A stretch of DNA of 64,000 nucleotides from Struthidea cinerea (taxonomy: Eukaryota > Chordata > Aves > Passeriformes > Corcoracidae), in NCBI GenBank assembly GCA_013397865.1, contig VZTI01004954.1, positions 62,001 to 126,000 of the forward strand. Reading direction: 5' to 3'. The translations under genes were made by a program, and so were the position numbers. The notes under the pieces were generated by a model. The model was given only the letters and a program-made list of their open reading frames with translations, searched no databases and was not told the DNA's origin. Below are positions 14,301 to 35,990 of the stretch, piece by piece (the stretch's first letter is position 1; every line of letters begins with the position of its first letter).

Positions 14301-15979
14301 AAAAATTGTAACAGGAGTCCTGCTAAGGCCCTGAAGTCTTTAATTTCAGATTGCTTTTAATACGGCTGGGATATTTGAGGAATGTAGGTAATGAGTTATC
14401 CAGGGGTGGCACTGAGTGTCTGCAAATTGCATTTTTATAGTTTGATTGAGTACAGGTGGATTTTCACTGGGGACACCTGAGCACACCCCTAGGTGTGGGA
14501 CAGTGCTCAGAACATGGAAGGTGTCCCAGATGGTGAAATCATGGAATTATTATGTTGGTCTCTAAGCATTTGGAAGAAAATTTTTGAAGGGCACTTCTGA
14601 AAATCTGGGTTGAGTGTTATTAACATGTGTGAGATGTTACAAGGGTGATCAGTCTTATGAGACACAGGTTTTTTTGGGTTAGAATAAAGCAGATCAGCGT
14701 GTGGTTTTTCAGTGACCTGGCTCATGCCTTTAGCAGTGTGTTGGTGTCACTTGAGGGACTCAGCACCGCTCAGAGCCAACACAAAGTACTGGGAAGTGTC
14801 ATTGTAAGGGAATTCCCTCTTCGTGGACCTTGTTTCAAACCTATTGCTTGGCTTCTGTTTGCAAAGGTGTTGAACTGTCCCAAAAGGAGTCATGGTTGTG
14901 CTTGGAGCAGACAGAGCTCAATGCAGGGCTGTAATTCTCCTATTGGATAAAGTGCAGGAAATAAAAAGTTATTGATTATTTTAAATTTTCATTCATTACA
15001 TTCAGGCATATGTTTTACCTTTTGCTGTTTCTTTGCCTGCTTTACATTAGCTGGGTCAACCATCTGGCTCCAAAACTGAATTAGACAAAAAAAACTGCAC
15101 CCAGAATTACGTCCACATTTTACCTCAATTTGTATGCATAGAATCATTCTACAACAGTACAGTTACATTAAGAGGAGAACCTACTTCTAATTTCAAAGTA
15201 AATTCTAAAATAATCTCTCTTAAACCATGTCCTCCTAGATTTAAAAAGTTAATTTTATGTCCTGTTTGCATTTTTAAGGTTAGTATCTCATTTAAACATT
15301 ACAAACTGAATTTGGAAATATTACAGAATATTGATTATTGAGTATGAGCATGTTCTGTGCTTTAGCAAATTTGTAGAAAGCTGCTTTAAAGTGTGTATTA
15401 GTTGAAGCTCCCCATCAGCCCAATATGATCCTGAGTCCCTGGGCCAGGGAAATCAGACACTGGATTTTTTCAGCTCAGCTTGTGCAGGATATTTGTGAAC
15501 ATCCCATGACTTTGCAGACCTGGAATATAAAACTGGTCCCTGGCTACAAAAGAGACACAGGGAGGCTGATGCTGATGAGAACAGAATAAACTCAGACCTC
15601 GAGACCACAGGTTGTGCTGCTGCTGTGATAGAAGATGCTGTTTTTATATTAACAGTGTATCTGAGCAGGGATGGAAAAGCTCTGGAATAGCACTTCTGAC
15701 TCTCTCTCATTGGGATAAGTCACGCCATAAATGTCACCCCTTCCTTGGGAGTCCTTTTATTTATCTGTTACCTTTTCAACCTCCTGTGTTTGCTTCATTG
15801 TGTCTGACTTGTGCTGCTGCACTGACTACTGGGTGTCTCTATTGACCCAGAACACAGCAATTCCCTAATCATTCCTAGAGTGATAAACAGCCCTTGGGGA
15901 GTGAAACGGCACTTCCCGTGTGTCCTCGATGTGTATTTACCAGGACAGCACTGCTAACAGGATGCCATGCATGACCATA

Positions 15980-16168
15980 GCAGAAAAATTTCTTCACTGA
16001 AGGAGTGGTTAAGCACTGGAACAGGCTCTCCAGGGAAGTGGTGGAGTCACCATCCCTGCACAAAGAGGTGGCACTTTGGGATATGGTTTAGTGGGCATGG
16101 GGGTGTTTGGTCGAAGGTTGGACTTGGTGATCTTGGAGGTCTTTTCCAACCTTAAGGATTCTATGATG
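15980..16168 (+). mobile_element. CR1 LINE 3' end, second subfamily
   Basis: The tail is different from the copies at 0.8-11 kb: 'gcactggaacaggctctcc', then 'ggttggacttggtgatcttgg' and 'ttttccaacc', ending 'ggattctatgatg'. This matches the CR1 class whose terminus carries the attctatg-type octamer, but from another subfamily, as in the 22.5 kb and (reversed) 57.6 kb copies. The 5' limit is approximate. Confidence 0.82.
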
Positions 16169-19100
16169 TCTTGGGGTGACTTCCAAACTAGGACATATGA
16201 TTTGATGATTCTACATGCAGAGCCTGCAGGAGCCCTCACTTTAGGAAGTAATTGAGGTTTCAGTGTGGGAGTGGGGATGGCACAAGGAGGAAAACCCTTG
16301 GTGCTGCTCTGAGCAGTCTTCACCGAGGGGTGAATCCCTTCCCTGTCGCAGCACCCTGTGCACACCACTGTGATTGTGCTTAGGCACCCAGCCTCATCCC
16401 TTACAATATTCATTTTTACTGGTGACGGTTAATCTCCAGCCGTATTTCCAAAGGTGAAAAAGGGAGGAAGTTAGCCCGTTTGCAAGGGAATGTGGGCACA
16501 TGACCTGAAATATGGCAGCTCACTTTAATGTAGCATCTCCCAAGAGAACAGTAGCTGTTTCAGACTCATCCCTCACGGTATTGACATCCCCACATGCAGC
16601 TAAGGGGAGTATTTGTACCTCCCTGACATCACCTCTCTCAGGTTGCTCTCCTTATTGATGGTCTGGTTAAAGTCTCTGTATCATTTTGACATTTTTAATG
16701 GCATCTGCATTTACAGCAGAGCGCTTGTGTGAGCTTTAATCAGCTCTCTGTTCACACGTTGTTGCTGTTATTATTTATCTCTATTACAGTAACACACTGA
16801 GGCAATCAACAAGAGCAGGATCAGACTGTGCTAGGCTGGGGCTGGAGTTTAAAATTGTCTCTCTTTGCCCATGGAGGAAGGGGTGCTGACAATCCCAAAG
16901 TGCAGCAGGATCCTGTGGCTCTGAACCTGCTCTGCTCTCTGTCTCAGAACCTGGAGTCACTGTCGCACACCAGCCAGGATTTGTCACACTGATGTATAGA
17001 GACAAAATACCTTTTGGTTGCTGAAGTCTTTGGTTTCTTCTGTTTTATAATTTTCTAGCAGGAGCTACTAGACCCCAACACGTAGCCAGTTACACACTCG
17101 AGTAGTCTCACACCTGAGTGAGCCCGTTAATCTCCATGGAGTTAATCGCAAGAATAAGTACTTGGATTTTAGCTTATCATCCCTGCATCTACCTTTGTAA
17201 AGGTACTGAAGTTCCCACAGTGCAGATCTTGGAATTATCATTGTATCATTATATAAATACCACATCATGTTCCAATGAAATGACTCTACAGTCTGTCACT
17301 GCAATATGGGACTTAGAGGAAAGGGGAAAAGAAAACCAACAGGAATTGATAAACTTGGAGCAGAAAAGACCTTATTTTCATGTGAGGTTACCGCAGTGTA
17401 AAATCAGGTGAGGATGAAATTCCATTATCCCAAATTTTACACTAACACATGGCTAACAACTTTCGCTCAATTCCCTTTGGTGAGATTTGCTACGGGAAGG
17501 AAGCAAGCATGTGACCAAATACTGATTGCAAATAAGTGTTCAAACAAGATGGACTCACAGAAAAGGAGCTCTGTTTGAGGCAGGCACTGTACAGGTGAAA
17601 CGAGATGCTTGAACTAATGAAGGGAAATGATTTTTCCTTCCTGTAAGTGGTTTTCTTTTCCCTTCACTTTCTTTCAAAGTGAAAAACACAAATCCAGCAG
17701 ACAAATCAGATACTTGGAGCACCCACCTGAGATGTGAAAGAGCATGGATAGAATCATATCTTCTAATGAGTGTTATTTATTCATATTAGGGAAATTAATT
17801 GCAAGTGGAGCTGTATCATGTCAGAGCAAGCCACAGTCTGCAGTTGGGGCTCTGATGTGAGGTGTGGGAAGGCAGGAATCAATCCCCAGAGCAGGCAAGG
17901 TGCAGTTTGATCCCTGCACTCCACTTCCTTGTGCTGAGGGACATCAGCTGTGCTTGTGTGGTTCGGATTTTTATCCTTTGTGGAGGTGAAAAACTGCATC
18001 CCTTGATGTTCAAGTTCTGCAGCAAACAAATCAGTGTTTCTGGAATGGAAATTACTGGGGAACTCCAGCAGCTCCAGCAGCTTTACTCCCTGCCCCAGAA
18101 GGCTCACAGAGCCTTAGCAAGTGTCTATGTGAAATAAAGATAGATCATCTCTTCCCACAGATTCTCAGTAATAATTTAAGTCTTATAAAGAGTAAGATTT
18201 TGTTTGCTTGGCTCCCAGTGGTGTTAGAGAGGAACTATCATCCCTGTTTACAGCTGTGGGAGAAGTGAGGCAAAGCAATAAATGTTCTGGGGTGAGGCAC
18301 GACTGGGATTGTGCACAGGGGTACGTGGTGTGCTCTGCTCCCTGCAGGACATGAAACCTCTGCACCTGCATCCTCTAAGACCCTGCAGATCTTTTGGAGA
18401 CCTTCGAATTATCTTCTGTGGGTTTATTTCAGCTTTTAACACTTGCTCAAGAAACACAAGTTTGTAAACTGGTAATCAGCAGTGCAAATTATGTAAGAGC
18501 TGACTTCTTTTTCTGCTGGATATCCTCACAATGACCAGTCAGTATCTCCTTCTCAAAATGAAGGATAATAAATAAAAATATTGCCAAAATTAACTGATTT
18601 GATTAACTGAAAAGCTGCAGTTTTCCAGTGTGGGTTTATAGCCAAGTACTGTAGAAGGAAAGGGCTATGAAATTTCTAGGACAAAAGCATCAGGCTTAAG
18701 TGAGCTTTACGTTTACCTCGCTAATCCTGGAAACAGATCCGGGGCTGAGAAGCAGCACGTGTCATCTGGGATTAGTTTCCATGTTTGCAAATAAAAGAGT
18801 TTGTGAAAACAGCCCTGTTGCTGGGATTCCACTCTCCTCTCCCGCCTGGCAGTGGGATTTACACCACTCACAGGAGGGTTGTTGGTGAAATTGAAACCAG
18901 CTCTGAGCACAGCCAGCTGTACCTGGAAAGCGATCAGTAACTTTGTCCTTCCCGGTTGCCTGTTCTGAATAGGATGAGAATTTTCTTCACCCTTGCCACA
19001 TCTATGGTGAAAGGCTGCTAAGTGGAGGGTAGGACTGCTGAAGAAATCCTTGTTTTCCTGCTTTTTGCTGAGGAAACCTTGACCTCAGGTGTTTGCTTTC

Positions 19101-19464
19101 AGCTCTATTCAGTGCATGCAGCTCAAAGAGGTGTTGTGCAGGTGCTGTTTCAATAGCAAATCAGGACAAACTGTTCCTGTAAGGCTGACTTCCCTCTCCC
19201 ATCCTTCACATGGTCCTCAAAAGAGGAGAAGTGATCAGGCAAGATTGTCACATGAAGGGTTCTCACTGTGCCTTAATGCATTCCATAGGGAACGTCCTCT
19301 CTGTGTCAGTGGCCAGAGGGTTTAGGGTCCTTCCGTGTTGCTGTTATTAGCACAGGAATTATCTGACATACTCACTCCATACGTTCATCCCTGAGTCTGG
19401 GCAGCCTCATGACATCCTGTCTCCAGTGTTATTTTCTTCCCTCTCACTATTTAGTCTAGACAAC

Positions 19465-19511
19465 AAAAATAAATAAATATATAGATAAATAAGAAAACAA
19501 ACAAACAAACA
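19465..19511. repeat. A-rich simple repeat, (AAAT)n then (AAAC)n
   Basis: A run of imperfect 'aaat' units is followed by 'aaac' units. It lies about 480 bases upstream of exon A. It is a low-complexity microsatellite and may be polymorphic in length. It has no tail-like relationship to an obvious retrotransposon here. Confidence 0.85.
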
Positions 19512-19814
19512 CCATCAAGGAGAAGGCCTTCTTTAGATTATCGTGTATGTTATTTATGGGAACATAGCAAAGAAACAATATTTGATGACATTATTAAATC
19601 GACAGGATTTGCTTGGCAACACCACCTGCCATTAAGTGCACTGCAGGCAGGATGTGACCCTCTGCATCTAATTCCACTATAAATTCATTCCTTCCAGCAA
19701 TCTAAAAGCACTAAGAAACAGGATATTAAAAGATTTCGGGCCTGATCAAATAAGTTGTTAAACAAGTCCTCAACTCTAGGTATAACAGTGGTGCCGTTGT
19801 ATCCTTGCACCCTA

Positions 19815-22361
<2,547 letters not shown>

Positions 22362-22483
22362 TAATTGTTCACTGTCTCAGCTGATGTGGATCTGCCAGGT
22401 TCTAACAATTCCCAAACTGGGACTGCCTTTGTTGGGTGTGCATAGCACCTACACAGACAGGCACCAGTCTAGGACCTGCCACC

Positions 22484-22615
22484 ATGCCTGGAAGTGTTCA
22501 AAAAACATGTGGCACTTGAGGGCATGGGTTAGTGGTGGGCTTGGCAGTGCAGGGGGAATGGTTGGACTTGATCATCTTGGAGGGCTTTTCCAGCCTCGGA
22601 GGTTCTGTGATTCTC
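22484..22615 (+). mobile_element. CR1 LINE, short 3' tail fragment
   Basis: The fragment matches the subfamily seen at 16.1 kb: 'gcctggaagtgttcaaaaaac', 'gtggcacttgagggcatgg', 'ggttggacttgatcatcttgg', ending 'ggttctgtgattc'. It is only about 130 bases long, non-coding and sense-oriented. Confidence 0.85.
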
Positions 22616-25600
22616 TGACTGGGAGGTGCCGTCACAGAGTCTAAAAAGAACAGCATGCCAAGAGACAAAAGAGTTCTCTGTGAGTTCTAGTTCCTTGGAA
22701 TATTCCCTGCAGCTTTAGACACTGCCCTCACACAGGACAGAGAGCTCAAAGCCCAGCTCGACATTGTCAAAGGCACAAAGTGTCATGTTCCCCTTCAGGG
22801 GAGAGGGAGAAGCCAGGGGTAATCCAGTGGCTCAGGCAGGCAGCAAAGCAGGATGAGCCCAGGACACAGAGGCCAGTTCAGTGTCATGTCCTTGCTCAGG
22901 CACCACTGCCATTGATCACCAGAGATTTGCTTATGTCAGGGCTTGCACTGCAAAGAGATAACTGCCCTAACCTTTAATCCTTTGTGTCAAGAAAGCAAGG
23001 CCAAGCATTTTAAAAGTCCTCAACTTTATCAATAATGTAATAATGAACTCTCTTGGGGTGTGCCAAGTCTCACAGGCACAGTCTCACATCCCATTTAGCT
23101 GTACTAAACTTCCTGGCATTTTTCCTGTATCTCACAATTAGTCTCTTGGCAAAGTTGCTGGATTTTAAAGCATACAAGTACTCTGATTTTTATTTTTACA
23201 TGGAAGACCCTGCAGATCATCACACAGCTGTGATTTCTGATGGGGACCCTCTACCTGTTCAAACATATAAAAGCTGAGAGAAATGTTTATGTTCCTTTGC
23301 ATTCGTACATCAAATGCTTTGAGTTCAAAAGTGCTAACCATGAGATGTTGCTGTATAGCAACAAAATGGGAGAATATTTCTGTCCATAAGTTTTGGTGGA
23401 AAATCTCTCTCTAACTGGAGAACAGGAATCTCTAACACCACCAGTCATGGCAAAGGTGGTGATGAGGTTATTCCATTTCAAATGACAAAGGCAAAACTTG
23501 TCAGAAGTAGGAATATGGCACCTTGCCCTCACCTGGCAATCAGTGGAGGCAAAGAAAAGGTTCTTTCCTTGAGTGCTGGAGCTAAAGCATTAGGAAAGCA
23601 ATTCACATATTTTTGAGGGCCTGTCAGTCCATTCTGGCACTACCTCCTAAGAAGTGATCAATAAAGTGATTCACATAAAAATATTACTTTTTTCATCTCT
23701 CCTCCTGCATGCCAAAATTTCTCAGGATCTGAGTTGTTCTGCTGTATTCTTCCTTAGTTGTATTTTATCAGGAGTTTTCTCTTCTTTTTCAAAGTTAAAA
23801 TATCACTAAACAAATAAGGGTATCAGAATAGAACAGGAAGTTTTGGATGTCATTTAGGATGCAGCACAGACCCTAAGAAGAACCACAGCACTGGGGCTGC
23901 ACAGCAGCTGTGGTTGTATTCTGGCCCAGTACTGCCCAATTCCTTACAGCCTGGAGTTCCTTTTACGCATTTTTAGGAGCCCAGAGAGACTTTTCTGAAA
24001 ACCGTGTTGTTGGCTGCTCTGTCCCCAGAGGAACCCTAGAGTTAGCAATTGATGTTTGAAACAAGCATAACTGAAAATTGAAGAGAGAGATCAAGTATTC
24101 TGCAGAAAGTAACTGAAATTATAAGTAAAAGCACTCAGCTTGTAAATGTTGAGATTTTAAGTATAAAGGGTCTCTCCAGGGTTTTAATGAAAAGCTGGTA
24201 ATTCAGTGTACAGAGAGGGATAAAAAGTATGTTTTCACGCTATATTTTTAACTCTTGGTGGTTGGAATGGTTTGGGAAGTGAGACATGAGGGGGCTGTAA
24301 ACGAGCAGGCGAGATGGGATTGCTAGACAGCATTCATTTTATTTCACACCACGGGTTTCTGTGACACCAGGAATTTTACTTGCTGATTTTGAGGCTTGAG
24401 ACTGCACATATATATTGAATATACCATCATTTTGGAAGAAGAGAATTCTCCCTAGATTTATACAAGTGCAAATCCACTTGGACTTTATTGCTGCTGGATG
24501 AGCTGCAACTTTTATCCTTTCCTAGGTTGGCTTATTAACAGGAGCGCAGCTCCCTTTGGGGTTTGGTGGGATAGGGAGGGGGAGGCAGTGACTTTAAAAG
24601 GAGGAAGTTCTGGGTTTCTGAGGTTCTTCCTTGGATTTTCCATCTTCAGAGCCTGATTCTTTCATGATTTGTAATTTCTTTCCTCCCACCAGTGCAGAAT
24701 CTCCCAGCAGCACAAGTTCTATTGACAGAGTCCTGGGGGACTTTACTGCCCCATGGGTTCTTCACTAGGAGAATGGTGGCCAACATCCTCTGTTGTTGAA
24801 CAGTCAACAGAACGTGGCTTCCAGCATCCCACAATGTTGGGCTTTTTCAACTTTTGTGCCTTTGTGGCTGTGGAGTTTAGTGGGTGGCTGCTTTAGGGCC
24901 TCATTAACAATTTACATGTTTAATTCTATACATCTTTCTCATTTGCAGTGTTAAATTCTCCAAGCACTCTCAGAAAGTGGGGAGAGAAGTTAATTTAGCA
25001 TTTACAACACTTCTCAGAAGCCGTTTTGAAGGACTAGATTCTCTGACAGAACATTTGTCACTGGCAACGCCCCCTGTTTGGCCCCAGACCCCCTTCCCAA
25101 GGCATCGTGGTGCCGTGGTAATAGAATACATTCTGCTCATCACTTCTCTCTTATTGATTCTTGGCTTCATGAAGCATCATTTGTATTTTTGTCTATTTTT
25201 CTTTCTGTTGTGGATTTTAAACATGGGGGTGTCTGAGAAAATGGAGCAGAAAAAAATCTTTTCTGTCCTACAAAATACGGCAAACAATGTCAAAAGCAGA
25301 AGTTGATGAGATCAGGGCCTTTAAAAAGGTGCTGATGGGGTGAACTTTACTGATTAGATGTATAAGCAGCAGGAAATGTTGGTCTGACATTTGATCCTCT
25401 AGAGAGGGATGTTTTGAATTCCCTTAGTACATATTAATGCAAAAAGTACAGCTAAAGATTCTCTTGGCTCCAGGGGGATGCATCCCAGAGTATTGCTTTC
25501 TCATCATTTGTTGATAGAAATCCTGTTCCTTTTGAGGCATGAAGGGAAAAAGTATTTATTATCAAGATAAATGGACACTTAGGTTTTCAGATATATAGTG

Positions 25601-26176
25601 TTGTGTATTACTCAAGTCCAGAGACACCAGTTTTTAACACTGTAATCTGAAAGTTCTTGAACTGAGGCCAACCTGTCTGTTTTACAGCCAAGGAGCCACA
25701 TAGCCCTGGTTGGGAAAGGCTCAAAGTATCTGTTTTATGGTGACATTGAAGAGCTGCCTCTTCACTTTGGGGTTGTTGATACAGCTAAACTTCCCAAGCC
25801 CCGAGGAGTGAAAGCAGCCATTACATTCCTGGTTTATATTTTGAATAAGATGTGTCTGATACGTGTTCAAAACTCACAGCCCCCAGGGCTTGGTTAGGGA
25901 AACAGAGAAATTAAACCCAAATAATCCTGTGGCCAGGCACTGTTTCTGTCTCACACTGGGCACTGTGGTGGCACTGGCAGCAGCACCACTTGCTGCAGAT
26001 GCCAAACATTTTCCATTACAGGACCACAACTTCAGATCCCAGCACTGCCAGACTTGTTTTGGCTGAAGTTCCTCAGCTGGATGCCAGCCTCAGGCTTTGT
26101 ATGTGCTCACAGGGAGAAAAACATTCATACAACTTCTAAGAAAGTCTGGGGGAATCCTTTTAAGGCCTTGATACTT

Positions 26177-26206
26177 GGGGGGGGACATTATGGGATACCT
26201 GGGGGG
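26177..26206 (+). repeat. G-run cluster, possible G-quadruplex
   Basis: Runs of eight, three and six G occur at 26177-26184, 26192-26194 and 26201-26206, separated by short loops. The eight-G run could supply two stacks. It is intronic and about 1.25 kb from the next exon. Structure is possible, but no role is evident. Confidence 0.5.
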
Positions 26207-27419
26207 AAACTACCTGAGTTTGGCAGGTAAATTCTCCAAAGACAGGACCCCACATGAGGGTGAGCATTCCTTGCCTTGGGGCTGAACATCTGGAGCAGGG
26301 ATTGCGTGGGAGCTGCTTTTCCTTGTGAGCAGTGCCAGGGTGCACAGCAGGGACTGTCTGGCTTTGCTTCACTCCCAAGGCTGGTTAAGCAGGGAGGGGA
26401 AGGAGGAAACATCTCAGAGATGAGGATTTGGGTCTGGATGAAGGAGAGGACTAAAAGGGAGGCTGCAGCAAGGATTCGGAATAGACTGGAATAAAGAGGC
26501 AGGAAAGCAGAGGGCTGGGAGCATAAAATGGGGAAGGGAGGTCACCACCAAGACATGACATTGAGGCAGGTCAGGGACTGAGATGTAGTTCCAAGGTTGG
26601 GGATAAGGAGCTGGGAGCATGCTGGATGATGCATCCTGTCACGGTTTAGGGATTAGGCAGATATTCCACTGCATAATTCCCTCTTCTGGCCAGAAGGCTG
26701 CTGTAGTGCTGACGTGGGCAGTCATGTTGCTTCTGTGTCATCTCTGGGAGCTTTCTGCAGCTATCCTAATCCTCATTCCCATCCTGCCTCTCCATGTCTT
26801 ACCCAAAGGTATGGCAGATCCATTCTGTGCTGCTTTGAGAGATGGACGTGGGGGTGGAGAGAGCAGAGGGAGTAAGAGAAGGATGTGAAGGGCAGTAGAG
26901 GACTTCTCCAGCAGCTGTATTTGGTTGGATGAATGAGACTAGCTGAACAGGAGAGATCATCACAGACCATCAAAACCAGCACAGCTACACCCGCCCAGTT
27001 CAACCTTTCCAACAATCCCTTCCTTCCCAAACCTTCTCTGTGCAGGGTGTGTCCAACAATTTGTCAGACTCTCCATTTCAAAAAAACCCCAGGAGCACAC
27101 AAGCAGCTTTGTAGACTTCTCTGGTTGCCTTTAACTTCCCCACATCTTCATGTGGCTGTTCAGGGGACAGTGAATATCCTGCCAGCCCAGCTGCAGTGTG
27201 TGGGGGAGATCCAAGGAAGAGAATTATCCGTGAGTGTGCAGTGGTGAGAAAAATCCCTTCTGGAGTCAGGCCAGGCAGGCATTTACTGTGGTAGTGGAGT
27301 TTTCAGACTGTCTTTAGCACATCTTATGCAGATAAAATATTGCTGCTACACTTACATCTAGTTTTAGCAAGAGGGACAATAAAATTCCAAGCTGCATAGA
27401 GAAATTTATTGCATTATGA

Positions 27420-32703
<5,284 letters not shown>

Positions 32704-32916
32704 GTGTCAGGAGGAGTGTCCCATTGGCACCTACGGCTTCCAGTGCACACAGACCTGCGACTGCCAGAATGGCGCCAAGTGCTACCATGTCAACGGAGCC
32801 TGCATATGTGACCCTGGATTCAAAGGCATTCACTGCCAGGAAAGAATGTGTCCAGAAGGGTTTTATGGCCTCAAATGCAACAAGAGATGCCCTTGCAATA
32901 TTACCAACACCCTCAG
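32704..32916 (+). CDS. MEGF11: MEGF11 exon D: EGF-like module 5 and first half of 6
   Basis: This 213-bp exon is the only one here whose length is a multiple of three, with phase 2 at both ends. Its first base completes Arg, then [14 protein letters not shown] opens module 5, which ends at KGIHC. Module 6 starts [11 protein letters not shown] and reaches CPCNITNTL before the donor 'gtatgt'. Its Cys-rich core carries extra residues between the paired and next Cys, as is usual for this module of MEGF10/11. Asn-Ile-Thr at 32897-32905 is a potential N-glycosylation site. The upstream pyrimidine tract is poor, which may make recognition of this exon less efficient. Confidence 0.95.
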
Positions 32917-34207
32917 GTATGTACATCATGTAATATACTAGTGCAGGGACTGGTCAAATAAAAGCATTGGGAAAAAAATCAGTTCAACTACAGCTACTGT
33001 CCTTTTCTCTGTAGTTTTAAGTACAATCACAGAGTGTTTCTCTGGATTGCAAAACTTTGATCGAAATGACCTCGGGTTTGGAACCATAAGCCTCAATGCA
33101 GCCAGATACTAAGCATGTATCTGTTCACTGTTCTGGTTACACCTGAAACAGCCGGACATAAAGCTTTATCCTGTAAGTCTTCTAGGCATGAGAACCAGAA
33201 GATGATGCCCATATGTGTGGATAATAACCCAGTGAAGTTTAAAAAATAGATACATGTTCACTCAAGTCCATCACTTTGCCTCTTTTTATGACATGGGTTT
33301 TCTTGTTACGTCTATAGACAGCAAGGGGACTTTCAACATGAAACGTAATTTGCTTCAGCTGATGTCTCATGGCAAATTACCTTGTTGGAAACACTTGAGG
33401 CAGACGTATAAATAGACTGAAATCAATATCCCTGAGTCAGTCTGTGGAACTGTAACATGGTCGACATTGTCATAACAGACTCCTCACGTGAGACTATTTT
33501 TGCTCTTCATTCTCTATATGTATGTGGGAAATATTCAGGAAAATAAATATCAGGGAATTATACCTACAGTGGAATGAGCCTCGCTTAAAAGGTCAGGGTT
33601 TGATGTTTTATTCCCTTTTTTGCTTTAAGAGCTGATTCTTGAGGTTCTCTTCACTATGAGACAGAGCCACAAACAGACTTGAGCACTTTGAATTTACTTT
33701 CCCGTTGCAGGCTTGAATAAGTTTTCCAAACCTTGAAAAGAAGGAAGAATTTAAGACTCTTCCCTATTATCCTCTTTGTTACCTTTAGTAACTCCTTGTC
33801 TTGTTTACTGACTGCTGGAATTTCTGTTTGGAGAATCCTCACTCCCTGTCTTGCAGTAAAGGAAGCCTAGACAGCCAAACCCCTGTGGCCTGAGCTGTCT
33901 TCTGTTCTGGGGCCACAATTCCTTGCCTGCACAATGCTGAGCCCCTCAGCTTCCACTGGATTCCCTCCTTTTTCTGCCCATTCCTGTTCAGCAGGCAGAG
34001 CCAATTTAGGGTTTTGTAGGCTTCGGGGGGAGGTGGAGATAATTGATGCGCAAGCAAATATGCCCTTGATACAGACATTCTTCAATTTCCAACCAGACAG
34101 GTGGGGACCTGACTGTCCTGCTGATGATGACAAACCCACCTTGCCATGTTGCTGTTGCTAAAATATAAACACACTCAATTAGGTATGCAAGAAATAGCAC
34201 CTCATTT

Positions 34208-34236
34208 GTGTGCACACACAGACACACACAAACACT
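34208..34236. repeat. Short CA-rich simple repeat
   Basis: Interrupted CA dinucleotides ('tgtgtgcacacacagacacacacaaacac') form a short tract with alternating purine-pyrimidine character. It is likely a small microsatellite. Confidence 0.75.
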
Positions 34237-35889
34237 TCAGGCAAATCTGTCTGTGCACTTGAGATAGACCCTATTTGTCTCAGTCTTGGAAATAAACAGG
34301 TGATTTTCCTTTTGAATTCAGCTATGAGTCGTGAGGCTTTGCTTAACTGAAAGTGAGAGCTCACAATGGACTATTTAAAAACTTGTAATTGTGGTGATAC
34401 AACTCCTGTGCAGCAAGAGAGCTCCGGCACAACTGGGTTTGACAGCCAGCATCCAAAGGGTTTGAGGCTCCCAGGGAGCTCTGTACAAGAGTCTCCCATT
34501 GCTTCTGATTATGTTTTGTATCATGAAATCATTGCAAAAAATACTATCCCTGAGGCATGAGCTGCACATTATACACAAAAGATTAGTGCTGTATTGTACT
34601 GAGGATGGGGGATGCCTCAGGAATTACTGCAGAGTGAGCTGAGGGATAAATTCCTGTGTCACTCCACTGCAGCACCTGCCAGTGAGTGTGGCTCCAGCCT
34701 GTGATAAATCCAAGCTGAATTGCTCTTCAGTATAAACTCTTCTTCAGGTGTACAGGAGGGTGAGAATATGCTTGTGCTCAGCAGCTGACACGTGTGTCTT
34801 CACCCCTCCTGAGCCTGCAGAAACCTGTTTATGTGCCCGTATTCCAGAAAGGTGGAAATTGAGTGGAAGGACTGTGGGCCACAGGCAAGACTGAGCTTGG
34901 CTGCTGTTTCTCACCTCCATGCTCAATTCATTAAGAGTCTTTTAGGTGGGGTAAGACTGTGGGTTTGAGGGTGCAAGAATTCACCCTGTGCTACTCAGAA
35001 CTACCTGGGAGGTGCTCTGAGAGTTTGCCAGAGGATCTTTTCTGAAAGAACAGACTTGTATCATCCAGCTGTGAGGAAAGAAGAGGTCTCAGAGAGGTTT
35101 GAGAGAGCTCAGAAAGGAGGAGGATTTCATCCTCTCCCAGCTCTTTTCTGGGCATGTGGTCATTCCCACACACCCTGCCTGTGCCTGGTTGCTGTCTGAC
35201 GGGAACATTTTATTCCTTCCCTCCCAACACTGCTCCGTCAGCTTCCCTTGCAGCATCCTCTGCTGAGATGGTATCTCCGGTTCCTTAATAAATGAGTCTG
35301 GTCTCTCTATTGATAAAATCTCCCTTTTTCCTACATCTTATCGCTGCTGTTATGGAACAAAGAGATATCAGCAAGCTGTGGATCGGTAAATGTTCTTTCA
35401 TTCATCCATGGGATTTCAGCTCTCCACTTTTTCACCAGCTCTGCAGAGTGCTGTCAATTGCTGAGCCAAGGAGTGTCAGAGCTGACGGAAAATGACCTTT
35501 TCCAAAGGCACTCCATATTCTGAACAAGTCTTTGTGGTGATTGTTTAAGCAGTCCCATACAGTGCACTTCTCTTGCCACCCACTTCTTCCCATTCCTCGC
35601 TGAGTGTTTGTCCTTGCTGAAACGGAGCTCTTCCAAAGTGACTCATTTACCCACAGCCATCTATTTTCCCCAGGAGCAGTTTAAGCTGTTGTGGTCCCCA
35701 AGTTGTAGGATAATTATATAAACACTTGTAGAAGGGAACCTGTCCCAGGTTTTGTCTCATTTGATCTGGTTATTGGAGAGTTGACTGGAACAGAAAGTTC
35801 TGAGGGCTTTGAGGAGTAGCTGAGGAGGAACAGTAGGAAATACACAATCAGCTTTTCCATTTCCATAGATCTATCTATTTTAATGTCTG

Positions 35890-35990
35890 GAGAGATTGGT
35901 GTGATCATCTAGTCTAACCTCCAGCATGGTAATGACTGAAGGACACCATCCAATAATTTCTGCATCAAAGCACACTGAAAGGCACTTTGT
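35890..35990 (-). mobile_element. Ancient CR1-like 3' end, degraded
   Basis: The words 'gtgatcatctagtctaacctcc' and 'aatttctgcatcaaagc' resemble the reverse complement of the tail of old amniote CR1 families, which read close to 'gatcatctagtctgacctcc' in this orientation. The similarity is partial and fades to the right. It is a much older insertion than the CR1 copies at 0.8-22.6 kb. It could be a conserved fragment of such an element. Confidence 0.5.
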
